DNA from: Leucobacter sp. Psy1
GTDB taxonomy: Bacteria > Actinomycetota > Actinomycetes > Actinomycetales > Microbacteriaceae
Length of the DNA stretch: 64,000 bases
Direction: 5' to 3'
Assembly: GCF_020096995.1 (NCBI RefSeq)
Contig: NZ_CP083692.1
Span: forward strand, 2,418,001 to 2,482,000
The notes under the pieces: generated by a model
What the model was told of the DNA's origin: nothing
Database searches by the model: none
Seen by the model: only the letters and a program-made list of their open reading frames with translations
Shown here: one piece after another, positions 1-8,021 of the stretch
How the letters are laid out: each line of letters opens with the position of its first letter
Position numbering within the stretch: position 1 is the stretch's first letter
Translations under genes and position numbers: made by a program

Positions 1-299
1 GTCGCAGCCGGGTTCACCGCGGCGACCCGTCGCAGCAGATAGAGCCGCCAGAGCACTCCGGCGAGTGAGCGAGGATCCGCGTGGGACCAGAGCTCTGCGA
101 TATCGTCGATCCCCTCGTTCGCGGCAAGGCCAACCACGCGATCGACGACGTCGGGATCGGCGACGCTGCGTACGCGATCGAGAAGCGCCCAGGACGTCTC
201 GTGCGCGAGCCGGTGCGCGGCTCCGGGTTCGTCGGATCCGATAATCCAATCGAAGTCTTGGGTGGGCTGGAGGATCGGTTTGGCGTGCTCGCGGGTCAT
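1..299 (-). CDS. conserved actinobacterial protein of unknown function (C-terminus cut by window edge)
   Basis: An ORF reads leftward from an ATG at 297-299 and stays open to the window edge, giving 99 visible residues. AGGAG sits about 6 nt before the ATG. The protein starts MTREHAKPILQP and contains FDWIIGSDEPGAAHRLAHET and a charged helical stretch ending in LWRLYLLRR. It resembles a short conserved Microbacteriaceae family that databases sometimes label RNA polymerase beta subunit, although none of the true RpoB/RpoC motifs is visible; that name should not be trusted. The function is unknown. It runs divergent from tRNA-Lys, with about 200 bp between them. Confidence 0.6.
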   Translation of the reverse strand, partial: MTREHAKPILQPTQDFDWIIGSDEPGAAHRLAHETSWALLDRVRSVADPDVVDRVVGLAANEGIDDIAELWSHADPRSLAGVLWRLYLLRRVAAVNPAA

Positions 300-434
300 G
301 TGGCTCCTCTCCCTCGCGCGTGACGGATCCCGGCCGAGATCGCCTGCGACGACCCGGCGAGTCTACGCCCCGACCACTCGCAACGCACAGACTCATCGTT
401 CAGGGGCGGGTGAGAGAATGGAGTCGAGATTCCC

Positions 435-460
435 GGCGTGGACCCGAGGCGTGGACCCGA
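435..460. repeat. perfect tandem duplication of a 13-bp unit
   Basis: The 13-mer GGCGTGGACCCGA occurs twice head to tail, at 435-447 and 448-460. It lies in the 202-bp gap between the first gene and tRNA-Lys, just upstream of the tRNA promoter region. It could be replication slippage or a protein-binding direct repeat. Confidence 0.75.
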
Positions 461-463
461 AGT

Positions 464-494
464 GAACGAGAAGGCTCGTTCGGTCCGATAGGAT
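464..494 (+). promoter_or_regulatory. hairpin/dyad and candidate -10 box of tRNA-Lys
   Basis: GAACGAG (464-470), loop AAGG, CTCGTTC (475-481) form a perfect 7-bp inverted repeat. A TAGGAT box at 489-494 ends 7 nt before the first base of tRNA-Lys, as expected for its -10 element. No good -35 is visible, so the dyad sits about where RNA polymerase or an activator would bind. Confidence 0.4.
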
Positions 495-501
495 CTTCTG
501 T

Positions 502-574
502 GGGCCTGTAGCTCAGTTGGCAGAGCATCGGACTTTTAATCCGCGGGTCGCGGGTTCGAGCCCCGCCGGGCCCA
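502..574 (+). tRNA. tRNA-Lys (anticodon UUU)
   Basis: A 73-nt cloverleaf. The acceptor stem GGGCCTG pairs with CGGGCCC (567-573), with discriminator A574. The D arm is TAGCTCAGTTGGCAGAGC, the anticodon stem CGGA/TCCG encloses loop CTTTTAA, giving anticodon TTT, and the T arm contains GGGTTCGAGCCCC. CCA is not encoded. A second lysine tRNA (CUU) lies at 24957. A terminator follows at 581. Confidence 0.97.
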
Positions 575-580
575 CGACGA

Positions 581-625
581 AACGCCCCAGATCAGACTCC
601 GTACAGCTCTCGCCTGGGGCGTTCT
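581..625 (+). terminator. terminator after tRNA-Lys
   Basis: AACGCCCCAG (581-590) and CTGGGGCGTT (614-623) form a perfect 10-bp stem followed by CTTC. It begins 6 nt after the mature tRNA end, so it is the likely transcript end. Confidence 0.8.
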
Positions 626-787
626 TCATCTGTGGACCACCGGATCGCGTAGATTGAACGTGGTACGTCAACCTCGACGTAGCGCCTTTGGAGTGAGCTC
701 GTGACGACACTGTCATGGGGCTTTGCGGCAAGCCGGTGACGACGCGTTGAGCTTGGAGAAAAGAGTCGCCCGAAGCTCACCGCGAAG

Positions 788-949
788 TCACCACTGTCTC
801 CAACGCCAATTCGTACGACACTCGCTCAATTCGGCTTCAGTTGAGTCGTTGCACCATCCACTCAACTCAACGCCGAATAGAAGAACAGCGAATCCAAGCA
901 GAACCAGTGCGGCTACGAGGATGAAGATGTTCCGCGATTTCCTGCTCAT
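788..949 (-). CDS. small single-pass membrane protein, hypothetical
   Basis: A 53-codon reading frame from ATG 947-949, with GGAG about 7 nt upstream. The product starts MSRKSRN, has one hydrophobic segment (about residues 8-27, IFILVAALVLLGFAVLLFG) and then a short exported-looking tail with two cysteines (WCNDST...ECRT). A longer frame reaching 1084 exists, but its extra N-terminal part looks non-coding. The region has lower GC than its neighbours. No family is recognised. It could be a real small membrane protein or chance. Confidence 0.4.
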   Translation of the reverse strand: MSRKSRNIFILVAALVLLGFAVLLFGVELSGWCNDSTEAELSECRTNWRWRQW

Positions 950-1244
950 GGTGACTCCGAGTTCTCGGGCCGTAATAAGTCCTAACCCCATTCTGGCCTC
1001 CTTTACCGAACTGTCTCCTTTCATACGCCCGGACGTACGACAGTGTCCCGCCCGGTTCTCGAGAAGAGGACAGAGACGATTCATCTATTCACAGAAGCTC
1101 GTCGGGGCGGTCTTCGACCATGCGTCTGAAATATTCACCCTGCGAGTCATTTGCTTCAGGCCGTCCCGTGGTCCGGTATCGGTCACATCGCGGAGACGTG
1201 ATCATAGATGCTTATGGTTGATTCACTCACGAATAGGGGTACCC

Positions 1245-1625
1245 ATGAATAACGGGCTCTCAGAGGTGCAACTGTCTCTCCTCGAACTGCATAAGCAGTC
1301 GAAAATGGAGGATCTGTTCCCGTTCCCGCTGATCGCGACGGCGGTGGCGGGTGAAGACACCGCAATCGTGATCTATCGCGGATCAGAGGGCGCCCCTTTG
1401 GTGGGAAGGTTCTTTGAGTATTCCGCCCTGTCAGCTCTCTTCGATCCGAATACGCCTGCCGATGTTGCCGATGCCGTGATCGTGGATGGGCTCGCTGGCC
1501 CCACGGGGTCGGGCCGTGTTCGTCATTACCCGTGGGAGCGTGAACTCACCGGCCTTGAGGAGCCTGTCGGTTGGATTCACGACCCTGAGAAACCACTCGG
1601 CACTATCGAGCCCTTCCACCCGTGA
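1245..1625 (+). CDS. hypothetical protein, 126 aa
   Basis: Starts at ATG 1245 after AATAGGGG, a weak ribosome site; the frame is open further upstream but without sensible sequence. The product (MNNGLSEVQLSLLELHKQSK...) looks globular, with a hydrophobic beta-rich middle (LIATAVAGEDTAIVIYRGSE) and a C-terminal PWERELTGLEEPVGWIHDPE. No signal peptide or membrane segment is visible and no family is recognised. It stands alone, with about 295 bp of featureless sequence (950-1244) before it and 150 bp after it. Confidence 0.6.
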   Translation: MNNGLSEVQLSLLELHKQSKMEDLFPFPLIATAVAGEDTAIVIYRGSEGAPLVGRFFEYSALSALFDPNTPADVADAVIVDGLAGPTGSGRVRHYPWERELTGLEEPVGWIHDPEKPLGTIEPFHP

Positions 1626-1776
1626 GAGCGATCTCGCCCTCTCGCGTTGTCGCTTCCCGGGTCACGTCGGCGTGCAGCACCGAATGCAGACCTTTCCGTT
1701 CGGTGTCAACCGTGGTGACTTCCGGGCATCCGGCACGTAGCCTCGGTGATATCACCGACATCAAGGGACTGACACG

Positions 1777-2229
1777 ATGCCGCGAGACCGAGGGTCTGCC
1801 GATCTGGAGATCGACCTGCCGCTGCACGACGTCTTCGAGCCGTGGCTGCGGTGCGAGACCTATCCGCTCTTCATCGCCGCTGCGGTCGAGGTCGTTCAGC
1901 TGAGCAGCACGGTGTTCCGCTGGAATGTCGCATTCGAGGGGAGGGAGCTGGAGTTCGACGCGATGATCCTGGAGCGGCTCACGCAACGCCGGCTGGCCTG
2001 GCGCAGTTTGGGTCCGCGCGTGCACGCCGGCTCGGTGTCGTTCGAGGCCCTCGGCGAGCGCCGCACGCGAGTCGCGCTCTTGATGGAGTGGGACCACCGC
2101 CTGCTGACCGGCACGGTACCGAGACAGGCTCTCACCTGCGATGCGCGAGTGCGCGCAGACCTCGACGCCTTCGCGCGGATGCTGCATGCGGGGTCTCTCG
2201 GACAAGTCCCGCCCCGGGTGATCGGCTGA
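1777..2229 (+). CDS. SRPBCC (polyketide cyclase/START-like) family protein
   Basis: A 150-aa protein starting at ATG 1777 with AAGGGA about 8 nt upstream. The length and pattern fit a single SRPBCC helix-grip domain: an early LPLHDVFEPW segment, a central LEFDAMILERLTQRRLAWRSLG strand pair, then VSFEALGERRTRVALLMEWD, typical of the ligand-binding beta-sheet. Members bind hydrophobic ligands or act as cyclase, COQ10-like or dehydratase-like proteins; the ligand here cannot be told. It ends 1 nt before the stop of the convergent sugar porter gene, with no terminator visible between them. Confidence 0.75.
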   Translation: MPRDRGSADLEIDLPLHDVFEPWLRCETYPLFIAAAVEVVQLSSTVFRWNVAFEGRELEFDAMILERLTQRRLAWRSLGPRVHAGSVSFEALGERRTRVALLMEWDHRLLTGTVPRQALTCDARVRADLDAFARMLHAGSLGQVPPRVIG

Positions 2230-2230
2230 A

Positions 2231-3658
2231 CTACTCCATCGACTCGAGTTCGCGCCCCTTTGTCTCCCGCACGAACTTCCAGACGAAGAACAAAGAGACC
2301 GCGGCCATCGTGGCATAGAGCCCGTAGGCGAGTCCGAGCCCCGCATCGGCGAGGGCGGGGAACGTCAGCGACACCGTGAAGTTCGCGATCCACTGCGCCG
2401 CTGCGGCGACCGAGATGGCGTACGCGCGGATCCGGTTGTTGAACATCTCCCCGAGCAGCACCCAGACGACCGGCCCCCAGCTGACGCCGAAGAACACGAC
2501 GTAGAGGTTGGCGGCGAGCACCGCGACGATGCCCGCGGTGTCCGAGAGCATCGGCTGCACTTCTCCGCCGACCGTCTCCGTCGGGGCAGTACCGAAGATA
2601 TAGGCCATCGTGCCGAGCGTCACGAGCATGCCCGCGGAGCCGATGAGCAGCAGCGGCTTCCGCCCCACCTTGTCGACGAGCAGGATCGCGACGATCGTGG
2701 TCGTGATGTTCACGACTGAGGTGATGACGCTCGTGAGCAGGGCGTCGGACTCGTCGAACCCGACGGCCTCCCAGAGCATGGTCGAGTAGTAGAAGATGAC
2801 GTTGATGCCGACGAGCTGCTGGAAGAGGGAGAGCAGGATCCCGATCCACACGATGGGGATCAGCCCGAAGCGGACTCCGCGCAGCACGGCGATGGACTGC
2901 GTCTTCTCGACGGAGAGCGTCGAGCGGATCTCGGTGATCTTCTCCGTCGGGGTGCCGCCGACGTAGTGCTCGAGCACCTGCTCGGCTTCATCATCTCTTC
3001 CTTGGCTGACCAGGAAGCGTGGCGATTCGGGAATCAACGAGGCGAGGAGCCCGTAGATCACGGCGGGCAAGCACTCCACCATGAACATCCACCGCCACGC
3101 GTCGAGCCCGAACCACAGTTCGCTTCCCGCTCCACCCGCCGCCTGAGCGAGGGCGTAGTTGCTGAGCAGCGATACGAAGATCCCGACAACGATCGCGAGC
3201 TGCTGCAGCGAGCCGAGCCGTCCTCGGATCTTCGCCGGGGACACCTCTGCGATGTAGGCGGGCGCGATCACGCTCGCTGCCCCCACCCCGAATCCTCCGA
3301 TGAACCGGAAGACCGTGAGCGACCAGATATCCCAAGCGAGTCCCGACCCCAGTGCGGAAACGAAGAAGACGATAGCGGCGACCTGCATGACTCTGATGCG
3401 ACCGAGGCGAGCTGCAATGGGGCCGGCGAACCAGGCACCGATCGCGCAAGCGAGCAGCGCACCGGCGACGGAGAATCCGAGCAGCACCGACCCGGCGCCG
3501 CTCCACTCCCCGACTGCGCCCACGGCGCCGTTGATGACGGCCGTGTCGAACCCGAAGAGGAATCCGCCCATCGCGGCGGCCGCCGCGATCATCACCACCC
3601 GGGTGATCGGGGGCGTGGGAATCGCTGAGGGCGCCGAACCGCGCTGTTCTGAGGCCAT
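2231..3658 (-). CDS. sugar porter family MFS transporter
   Basis: A 475-aa, 12-helix permease of the MFS sugar porter family (TC 2.A.1.1, relatives of XylE and GLUT proteins), importing a sugar or polyol by proton symport or facilitation. Visible signatures are GFLFGFDTAVINGA (32-45) in helix 1, PAYIAEVSPAKIRGRL (133-148), PESPRFL (210-216) at the end of the N-half, QQLVGIN (280-286) in helix 7, VDKVGRKPLL (328-337), and the C-terminal VRETKGRELE typical of the family. The substrate cannot be assigned, because no catabolic gene is adjacent. The start at 3656-3658 is preceded by a purine-rich stretch. Confidence 0.9.
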   Translation of the reverse strand: MASEQRGSAPSAIPTPPITRVVMIAAAAAMGGFLFGFDTAVINGAVGAVGEWSGAGSVLLGFSVAGALLACAIGAWFAGPIAARLGRIRVMQVAAIVFFVSALGSGLAWDIWSLTVFRFIGGFGVGAASVIAPAYIAEVSPAKIRGRLGSLQQLAIVVGIFVSLLSNYALAQAAGGAGSELWFGLDAWRWMFMVECLPAVIYGLLASLIPESPRFLVSQGRDDEAEQVLEHYVGGTPTEKITEIRSTLSVEKTQSIAVLRGVRFGLIPIVWIGILLSLFQQLVGINVIFYYSTMLWEAVGFDESDALLTSVITSVVNITTTIVAILLVDKVGRKPLLLIGSAGMLVTLGTMAYIFGTAPTETVGGEVQPMLSDTAGIVAVLAANLYVVFFGVSWGPVVWVLLGEMFNNRIRAYAISVAAAAQWIANFTVSLTFPALADAGLGLAYGLYATMAAVSLFFVWKFVRETKGRELESME

Positions 3659-3745
3659 GCCTGCACCCTACCTTACGGGTTGATCACGAAGCGCGGATAC
3701 GGGCTCTATGAGCTGGAAACAGCTCCCGATCGGCGGATAAGGTCG

Positions 3746-4477
3746 ATGGTGATGACGTTCCTCAAACGCCTCGCCATCACCGTCCTCGTGATCGCCATTC
3801 TGGGCGCGCTCGCAGAGTTCGGTTTGCGCGCATTTATGCCCTCGGTGATCGAAGGCGGGGTACGGGTGCCCCTCCGCGTCGCACAGGAGAGCCGGGTCGA
3901 TGTGTCGATGGAGGGGTCGGCGGCGCTCAACGCGCTCAGGTGGCGGATCGCCGACGTCTCGATCGAGGCCGAGAACGTCCCGCTCGACACCGATGTCACG
4001 GCGACGGCCGAGATGCAGGTGGCCTCCGTGCCACTCTTCCCCCTGATCGGCAAGCTCAGGGACGGAACGGCGACCTTGACGATCGCGCCCGAGCACCTCG
4101 AGCCCGCCATGCGCATGATGACGGCTGGGGCAGTCGAGTGGGCGGAGATGCGCGACGGTCGGCTCGTCGCGGGCGGCACGCTGGACACACCTCAGGCCAT
4201 GCTGCCGTTCCAGGGCGTGTTCGAACTCGCGGTCGAAGCGGGTCACGTCGTGGTGACGCCGTCCGACCTCACGATCGAGGGAGCCGGAATGTTCGGCGAC
4301 GCCCTCCTCGGCGAACTCGCGGAACCGCGAACCGTCTGCATCGCGGATCGGCTGCCGCGGGGGATCACGCTCACCGGCATCGACATCTCACCCGAGGGCG
4401 AGATGGCGCTCGAGACCGTCCTCTCAGAGGGTCTCATCTCGAACCCGCAGGATCGCTTCCGCGGAAGCTGCGCCTAG
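3746..4477 (+). CDS. LmeA-like (DUF2993) membrane-anchored lipid-binding protein
   Basis: A 243-aa protein if started at ATG 3746 (MVMTFLKRLAITVL...); ATG 3752 is also possible, and the longer frame from 3680 adds a non-membrane leader that looks spurious. It has an N-terminal uncleaved signal or anchor helix (about 4-22), then the DUF2993 repeat-like fold rich in ESRVDVSMEG and VSIEAENVPLDTDVTATAEM. Mycobacterial LmeA is a periplasmic phospholipid-binding protein that supports lipomannan elongation. A role in envelope glycolipid metabolism is inferred from family only. The C-terminus has a lone cysteine. Confidence 0.75.
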   Translation: MVMTFLKRLAITVLVIAILGALAEFGLRAFMPSVIEGGVRVPLRVAQESRVDVSMEGSAALNALRWRIADVSIEAENVPLDTDVTATAEMQVASVPLFPLIGKLRDGTATLTIAPEHLEPAMRMMTAGAVEWAEMRDGRLVAGGTLDTPQAMLPFQGVFELAVEAGHVVVTPSDLTIEGAGMFGDALLGELAEPRTVCIADRLPRGITLTGIDISPEGEMALETVLSEGLISNPQDRFRGSCA

Positions 4478-4502
4478 CCCCTCCACTGGAAACGCGTCCT
4501 CG

Positions 4503-5777
4503 CTAGGCTGCGCGCAGCACGGGGGCTACCCCGTGCGGAAGTCCGAAGTGGTCGAAGACCTCGCGGAGCGCATCGGCGAGAGCCTCGATCTGCTCGACGG
4601 AGTGGTTCGGCGTAGGGTTGATGCGGAACCGTTCCGTCCCCCTGGGCACCGACGGCGCATTGATCGGCTGCAGGTAGTGGCCGTGCACCGTGAGCAGACG
4701 ATCGGCCGCTTGCCGGCAGAGCGCCGAGTCGCCCACGTGGATCGGCAGGATGTGGGTCGTGGTGTCGGGGTTCACCGCGATGCCGACGCGATCGAGCGCC
4801 ACGCGCATACGTGCGACGGCGGCGCGTTGCGCCTCCCGCTCGGCATCCGAGCGCCTGAGGTGCTCGATGCTCGCCGTAGCGGCCGCGACCACGGCAGGAG
4901 CCTGGGCGGTCGTGAAGATGAAACCGGGAGCGAAGGAGCGCACGGCGTCGACGAGCGCGCGGTTACCGGTGATGTAACCGCCGGAGACCCCGACCCCCTT
5001 CGCGAGGGTGCCCTGGATGATGTCGATCCGATCCTGCATGCCGACCTCGGCCGCGACGCCGGCCCCTCCCGGCCCGTACATGCCGACCGCGTGCACCTCG
5101 TCGATGTACGTCAGCGCTCCGAAACGCTCCGAAACCTCGACGATCTCGGCGATCGGCGCGACATCGCCGTCCATCGAGTAGACCGACTCGAACACGACGA
5201 TCTTCGGTCGCTCCTGCGGGTACTCGGCGAGCATCTCCTCCAGGTGGGCGACGTCGTTGTGGCGGAAGATGCGCTTCTCCGCACGCGACGCGCGAATACC
5301 GCTGATGATCGACGCGTGGTTCAACTCGTCGCTGAAGATCACGAGGTCGGGAATCAGGCGGACGAGGCACTGCAGCGTGGCGTCGTTGGCGCCGTATCCC
5401 GAGGGGAAGCTCAGTCCTGCTTCCTTCCCGTGCCAGTCGGCAAGCAACTGCTCGAGGTTCCGATGCAGGTCGGAGGTGCCGCCGATGTTCCGCGAGCCCC
5501 CGGCGCCCGCGCCGTACTGCTGCGCCGTGGCGACCATGGCGCCGATCACGTCGGGGTGCGTCGACATTCCGAGATAGTCGTTGCTGCACCAGACCGTGAT
5601 CTCGTGCGAGTCCGTCGCCGCGGCGGCGTCCGCCGGCCGCAGCCCTCCCTGTTCCCCCTTCGGATACATGAGCGCCTGGGGGTGCTGATCGGCGAGACGG
5701 TTGATGTGAGTGAAGGTGCGATACTGACCCGTGCTCTTCAGGTCGGCGATGGCGTCTTCGAAGATGCTCTGGTACAT
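4503..5777 (-). CDS. hemA: 5-aminolevulinate synthase
   Basis: 424-aa PLP enzyme of the alpha-oxoamine synthase family. It starts at ATG 5775-5777 with AGGAAG about 5 nt upstream; the frame is open further but that part is outside the family. It should condense glycine and succinyl-CoA to 5-aminolevulinate, CO2 and CoA (Shemin route to tetrapyrroles). Features are YRTFTHI near residue 20, CSNDYLGM (64-71), GGSRNIGGT (93-101), the IDEVHA aspartate near 226, the PLP lysine K260 in [13 protein letters not shown], and the ALAS-type C-terminal [18 protein letters not shown]. That last block favours ALAS over the related BioF and Kbl enzymes. Most actinobacteria instead make ALA by the C5 route. 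No other heme gene is nearby, so it may serve heme or a C5N-type secondary product. Confidence 0.85.
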   Translation of the reverse strand: MYQSIFEDAIADLKSTGQYRTFTHINRLADQHPQALMYPKGEQGGLRPADAAAATDSHEITVWCSNDYLGMSTHPDVIGAMVATAQQYGAGAGGSRNIGGTSDLHRNLEQLLADWHGKEAGLSFPSGYGANDATLQCLVRLIPDLVIFSDELNHASIISGIRASRAEKRIFRHNDVAHLEEMLAEYPQERPKIVVFESVYSMDGDVAPIAEIVEVSERFGALTYIDEVHAVGMYGPGGAGVAAEVGMQDRIDIIQGTLAKGVGVSGGYITGNRALVDAVRSFAPGFIFTTAQAPAVVAAATASIEHLRRSDAEREAQRAAVARMRVALDRVGIAVNPDTTTHILPIHVGDSALCRQAADRLLTVHGHYLQPINAPSVPRGTERFRINPTPNHSVEQIEALADALREVFDHFGLPHGVAPVLRAA

Positions 5778-5940
5778 CCTGCTTCCTGCGAGGTCGGGTG
5801 CGCGCCCGCGAGGTCGCGAGCATTCATCTGATCTACGGTAGTTCGCCTTCCTGGGAGCCGCAACGGGAACGCGCCCAGGTTCGCCACAGCTCCACATGGC
5901 TCGCCACTCACATGTGGCCGCCCTGATATGATGGAGCCGT

Positions 5941-5970
5941 GTCCCATCCAGTGCGAGGGTTGGATGGGAC
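5941..5970. repeat. perfect 10-bp inverted repeat in the hemA / phospholipase D divergent region
   Basis: GTCCCATCCA (5941-5950), loop GTGCGAGGGT, TGGATGGGAC (5961-5970). The dyad is perfect and lies about 40 bp upstream of the predicted -10 box (6011-6016) of the rightward gene and 164 bp upstream of the hemA start. It could be an operator for a dimeric regulator or an RNA hairpin in a hemA-independent transcript. Confidence 0.7.
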
Positions 5971-6022
5971 GCACGCGCCCCGCGCACATTTTCGCGAGTC
6001 AGTCGCACGCTACAGTGGGTGC

Positions 6023-7282
6023 ATGCGTGCGCGACAGGAGTACCGACGGCGACCGATGCGGACGATCCTGAAGTACGGAGCCATCGCGTCAGCGATCGGG
6101 GCGATCAGTTCCGCAATCGCTGCGGCCCCCGCCATCACCGTCGACCATCTGGAGCGGCGCGGACGCGTCAAGCGGAACGCTCCGCACCCCGGCACGTACG
6201 AGGCGGAAGTCGCCGAGTCTTCGATCACCATCTACACCGATGGCGGCACCCTGTATGACGACATGCTCGCCTCGATCGAGGCCGCCGAGCACTCCGTGAT
6301 CATGGAGACCTACATTTGGAAGAACGATGAGGTCGGCCAGCGATTCATCGACGCATTCAATGCGGCTGCGGCCCGAGGAGTCCGCGTGCACCTCATGTAC
6401 GACGGCTTCGCGAACCTCGTCGTTCCGCAGTCGTTCTACGACCAGATCTCCGCCGAGGTCTTTGTGCACCGTCTGCCGGTCTTCCGGCGCAAGATCTGGA
6501 AGGCCCCGCTCCGCTACACCGGCCTGAACCACTCGAAGGTGCTCGTCATCGACGACCGGATCGGATTCGTCGGCGGGTACAACATCGGCGCGCTCTACGC
6601 CAGGGAGTGGCGAGACACCCACATCCGCGAGATCGGTCCTGCAGTCTGGGGGCTGCGCAACTCGGTCGCGCGGGTCTGGAACGAGCGCTGCAGCTCCGAC
6701 GAGGCGATCCCCTGGATCCCGCCGGACACCTGGGCCTCCCCCGTGCACGTCGCGGCGAATCTTCCGGTGCAACTGGTGTACCCGATCCGGCAAATGTACC
6801 TCGACGCGATCGAACGGGCTCAGCACCGGATCTGGATCACCACCCCCTACTTCGTGCCCGACCAGCAGATCGTGACCGCGCTCAGCCACGCGGCCGAGCG
6901 CGGCGTCGACGTACGCCTCATGGTCCCCAAGGAGTCGAACCACATCCTGGCCGACTGGGTGACGCGCGGCTTCTACGGCCAGCTGCTCTCGTCGAAGATC
7001 ACGCTGCTCCTCTACGCGGCAAGCATGATCCACGCGAAGACGGCGACCATCGACGGCGAGTGGTCGACGGTCGGTACCGCGAACATCGATCGCCTGTCAC
7101 TCACGTTCAACTACGAGACGAACGTCGAGATCGTCGATCAGGACTTCGCGAGCGAGATGGAGCGCATCTACGAGGCGGACTCCGAGCACTGCGAAATCCT
7201 CTCCCCTCCGCACTGGGAGGAGCGCAGCACCGCAACGAAGATCGCCGAGGCCGCACTGCTGCCCTTCCGTCCGCTCTTCTGA
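6023..7282 (+). CDS. cardiolipin synthase-type phospholipase D protein
   Basis: 419-aa protein of the phospholipase D superfamily. Two HKD motifs are intact: HSKVLVID (H170, K172, D177) followed by GGYNIG, and HAKTATID (H337, K339, D344) followed by GTANID. Two such half-sites form one active site, as in bacterial cardiolipin synthases, which transfer a phosphatidyl group between phosphatidylglycerols at the membrane. The N-terminal region (about 17-40, alanine/isoleucine rich) may be a single anchor, shorter than the two helices of E. coli ClsA. The start at ATG 6023 is chosen because TACAGT (6011-6016) ends 6 nt before it, suggesting a leaderless mRNA. ATG 6056 is an alternative. Confidence 0.85.
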   Translation: MRARQEYRRRPMRTILKYGAIASAIGAISSAIAAAPAITVDHLERRGRVKRNAPHPGTYEAEVAESSITIYTDGGTLYDDMLASIEAAEHSVIMETYIWKNDEVGQRFIDAFNAAAARGVRVHLMYDGFANLVVPQSFYDQISAEVFVHRLPVFRRKIWKAPLRYTGLNHSKVLVIDDRIGFVGGYNIGALYAREWRDTHIREIGPAVWGLRNSVARVWNERCSSDEAIPWIPPDTWASPVHVAANLPVQLVYPIRQMYLDAIERAQHRIWITTPYFVPDQQIVTALSHAAERGVDVRLMVPKESNHILADWVTRGFYGQLLSSKITLLLYAASMIHAKTATIDGEWSTVGTANIDRLSLTFNYETNVEIVDQDFASEMERIYEADSEHCEILSPPHWEERSTATKIAEAALLPFRPLF

Positions 7283-7290
7283 GCTTCGCG

Positions 7291-7986
7291 TCAGTCGGCG
7301 GGCTCGAGCAGTTCTGGCCCATCTCCGCGCAGTGGTCGCACCGTCCACTCGCGGAGATGCTCGGCAATCGGCACTGCCTCCGCTGAGACCGCGTCCACGA
7401 GCGACTGGTCGCCCGACGTTTCGGGATCCAGCCATTCCCTCACCAGCTCGTCGGCGATGAACACCGGCATCCGCTCGTGGATGCCGGCCATCACTCCCGC
7501 TGACTGGCGGGTGAGTATCGTCGCCGTGAGATGCCAGGCGTCCCGCCCCTCCAGTGCCGGGTCCCGCCACCAAGAGTAGAGACCCGCCATCGGCAGCACC
7601 TCCTCCGACCCGAAGATGGCGTGCGGCACTCGGGCCCCCTTCGGCCCCGACCACTCGTAGAACCCCGATACCGGCACGACACACCGCTGGTGCCGTAGCG
7701 GCCCCGCAAAGGTGCGCTTCTCTGCCACACCCTCGGACCGCGCGTTGAACGTCGGGAATTTCGACGCCAGCGACGTCGCCCACGGCGGCACCAGCGACCA
7801 CCGCGCGAGCTCGAATCGCCGACGACCGTCCTTCGCCGAGGTCAGGGCGATCGGGATCGCCTCCGTCGGTTTCACGTTCCAGGAGGATCGCGCTCCGTCG
7901 GGCACCCCGAGCACCCACTCCGCGAGTGCACTGTCGGCCGCCACGTCCATATTCTCTTCGTAGTCGACGATGACTCTCCCGCACAT
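7291..7986 (-). CDS. SRAP domain protein (HMCES/YedK family)
   Basis: 231-aa protein beginning Met-Cys-Gly-Arg. After removal of Met, Cys2 is the catalytic nucleophile that makes a thiazolidine crosslink with abasic sites in single-stranded DNA, shielding them during replication. The other family residues are present: WNVKPT (N37), FNARSE (N81-R83), SGFYEW (E111) and GIHERMP (H170). The length matches E. coli YedK (about 220 aa). The start is certain because the family requires MCGR. A TACGCT box (7993-7998, read leftward) ends 6 nt before the ATG, suggesting a leaderless mRNA. It is convergent with the upstream-coordinate phospholipase D gene; the stop codons are 8 nt apart. Confidence 0.92.
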   Translation of the reverse strand: MCGRVIVDYEENMDVAADSALAEWVLGVPDGARSSWNVKPTEAIPIALTSAKDGRRRFELARWSLVPPWATSLASKFPTFNARSEGVAEKRTFAGPLRHQRCVVPVSGFYEWSGPKGARVPHAIFGSEEVLPMAGLYSWWRDPALEGRDAWHLTATILTRQSAGVMAGIHERMPVFIADELVREWLDPETSGDQSLVDAVSAEAVPIAEHLREWTVRPLRGDGPELLEPAD

Positions 7987-8021
7987 GCGATCAGCGTACG
8001 CCAGGAACGCGGTGTGCGGCA

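Noticed and set aside
513..731. Minus-strand ORF with a C-terminal VGPAGLEPATRGLKVRC segment
   Set aside because: It is the translated complement of tRNA-Lys, a well-known spurious protein end in databases, not a gene.
4533..5831. 432-codon plus-strand ORF opposite hemA
   Set aside because: Arg/His/Asp-rich shadow translation of the real gene on the minus strand.
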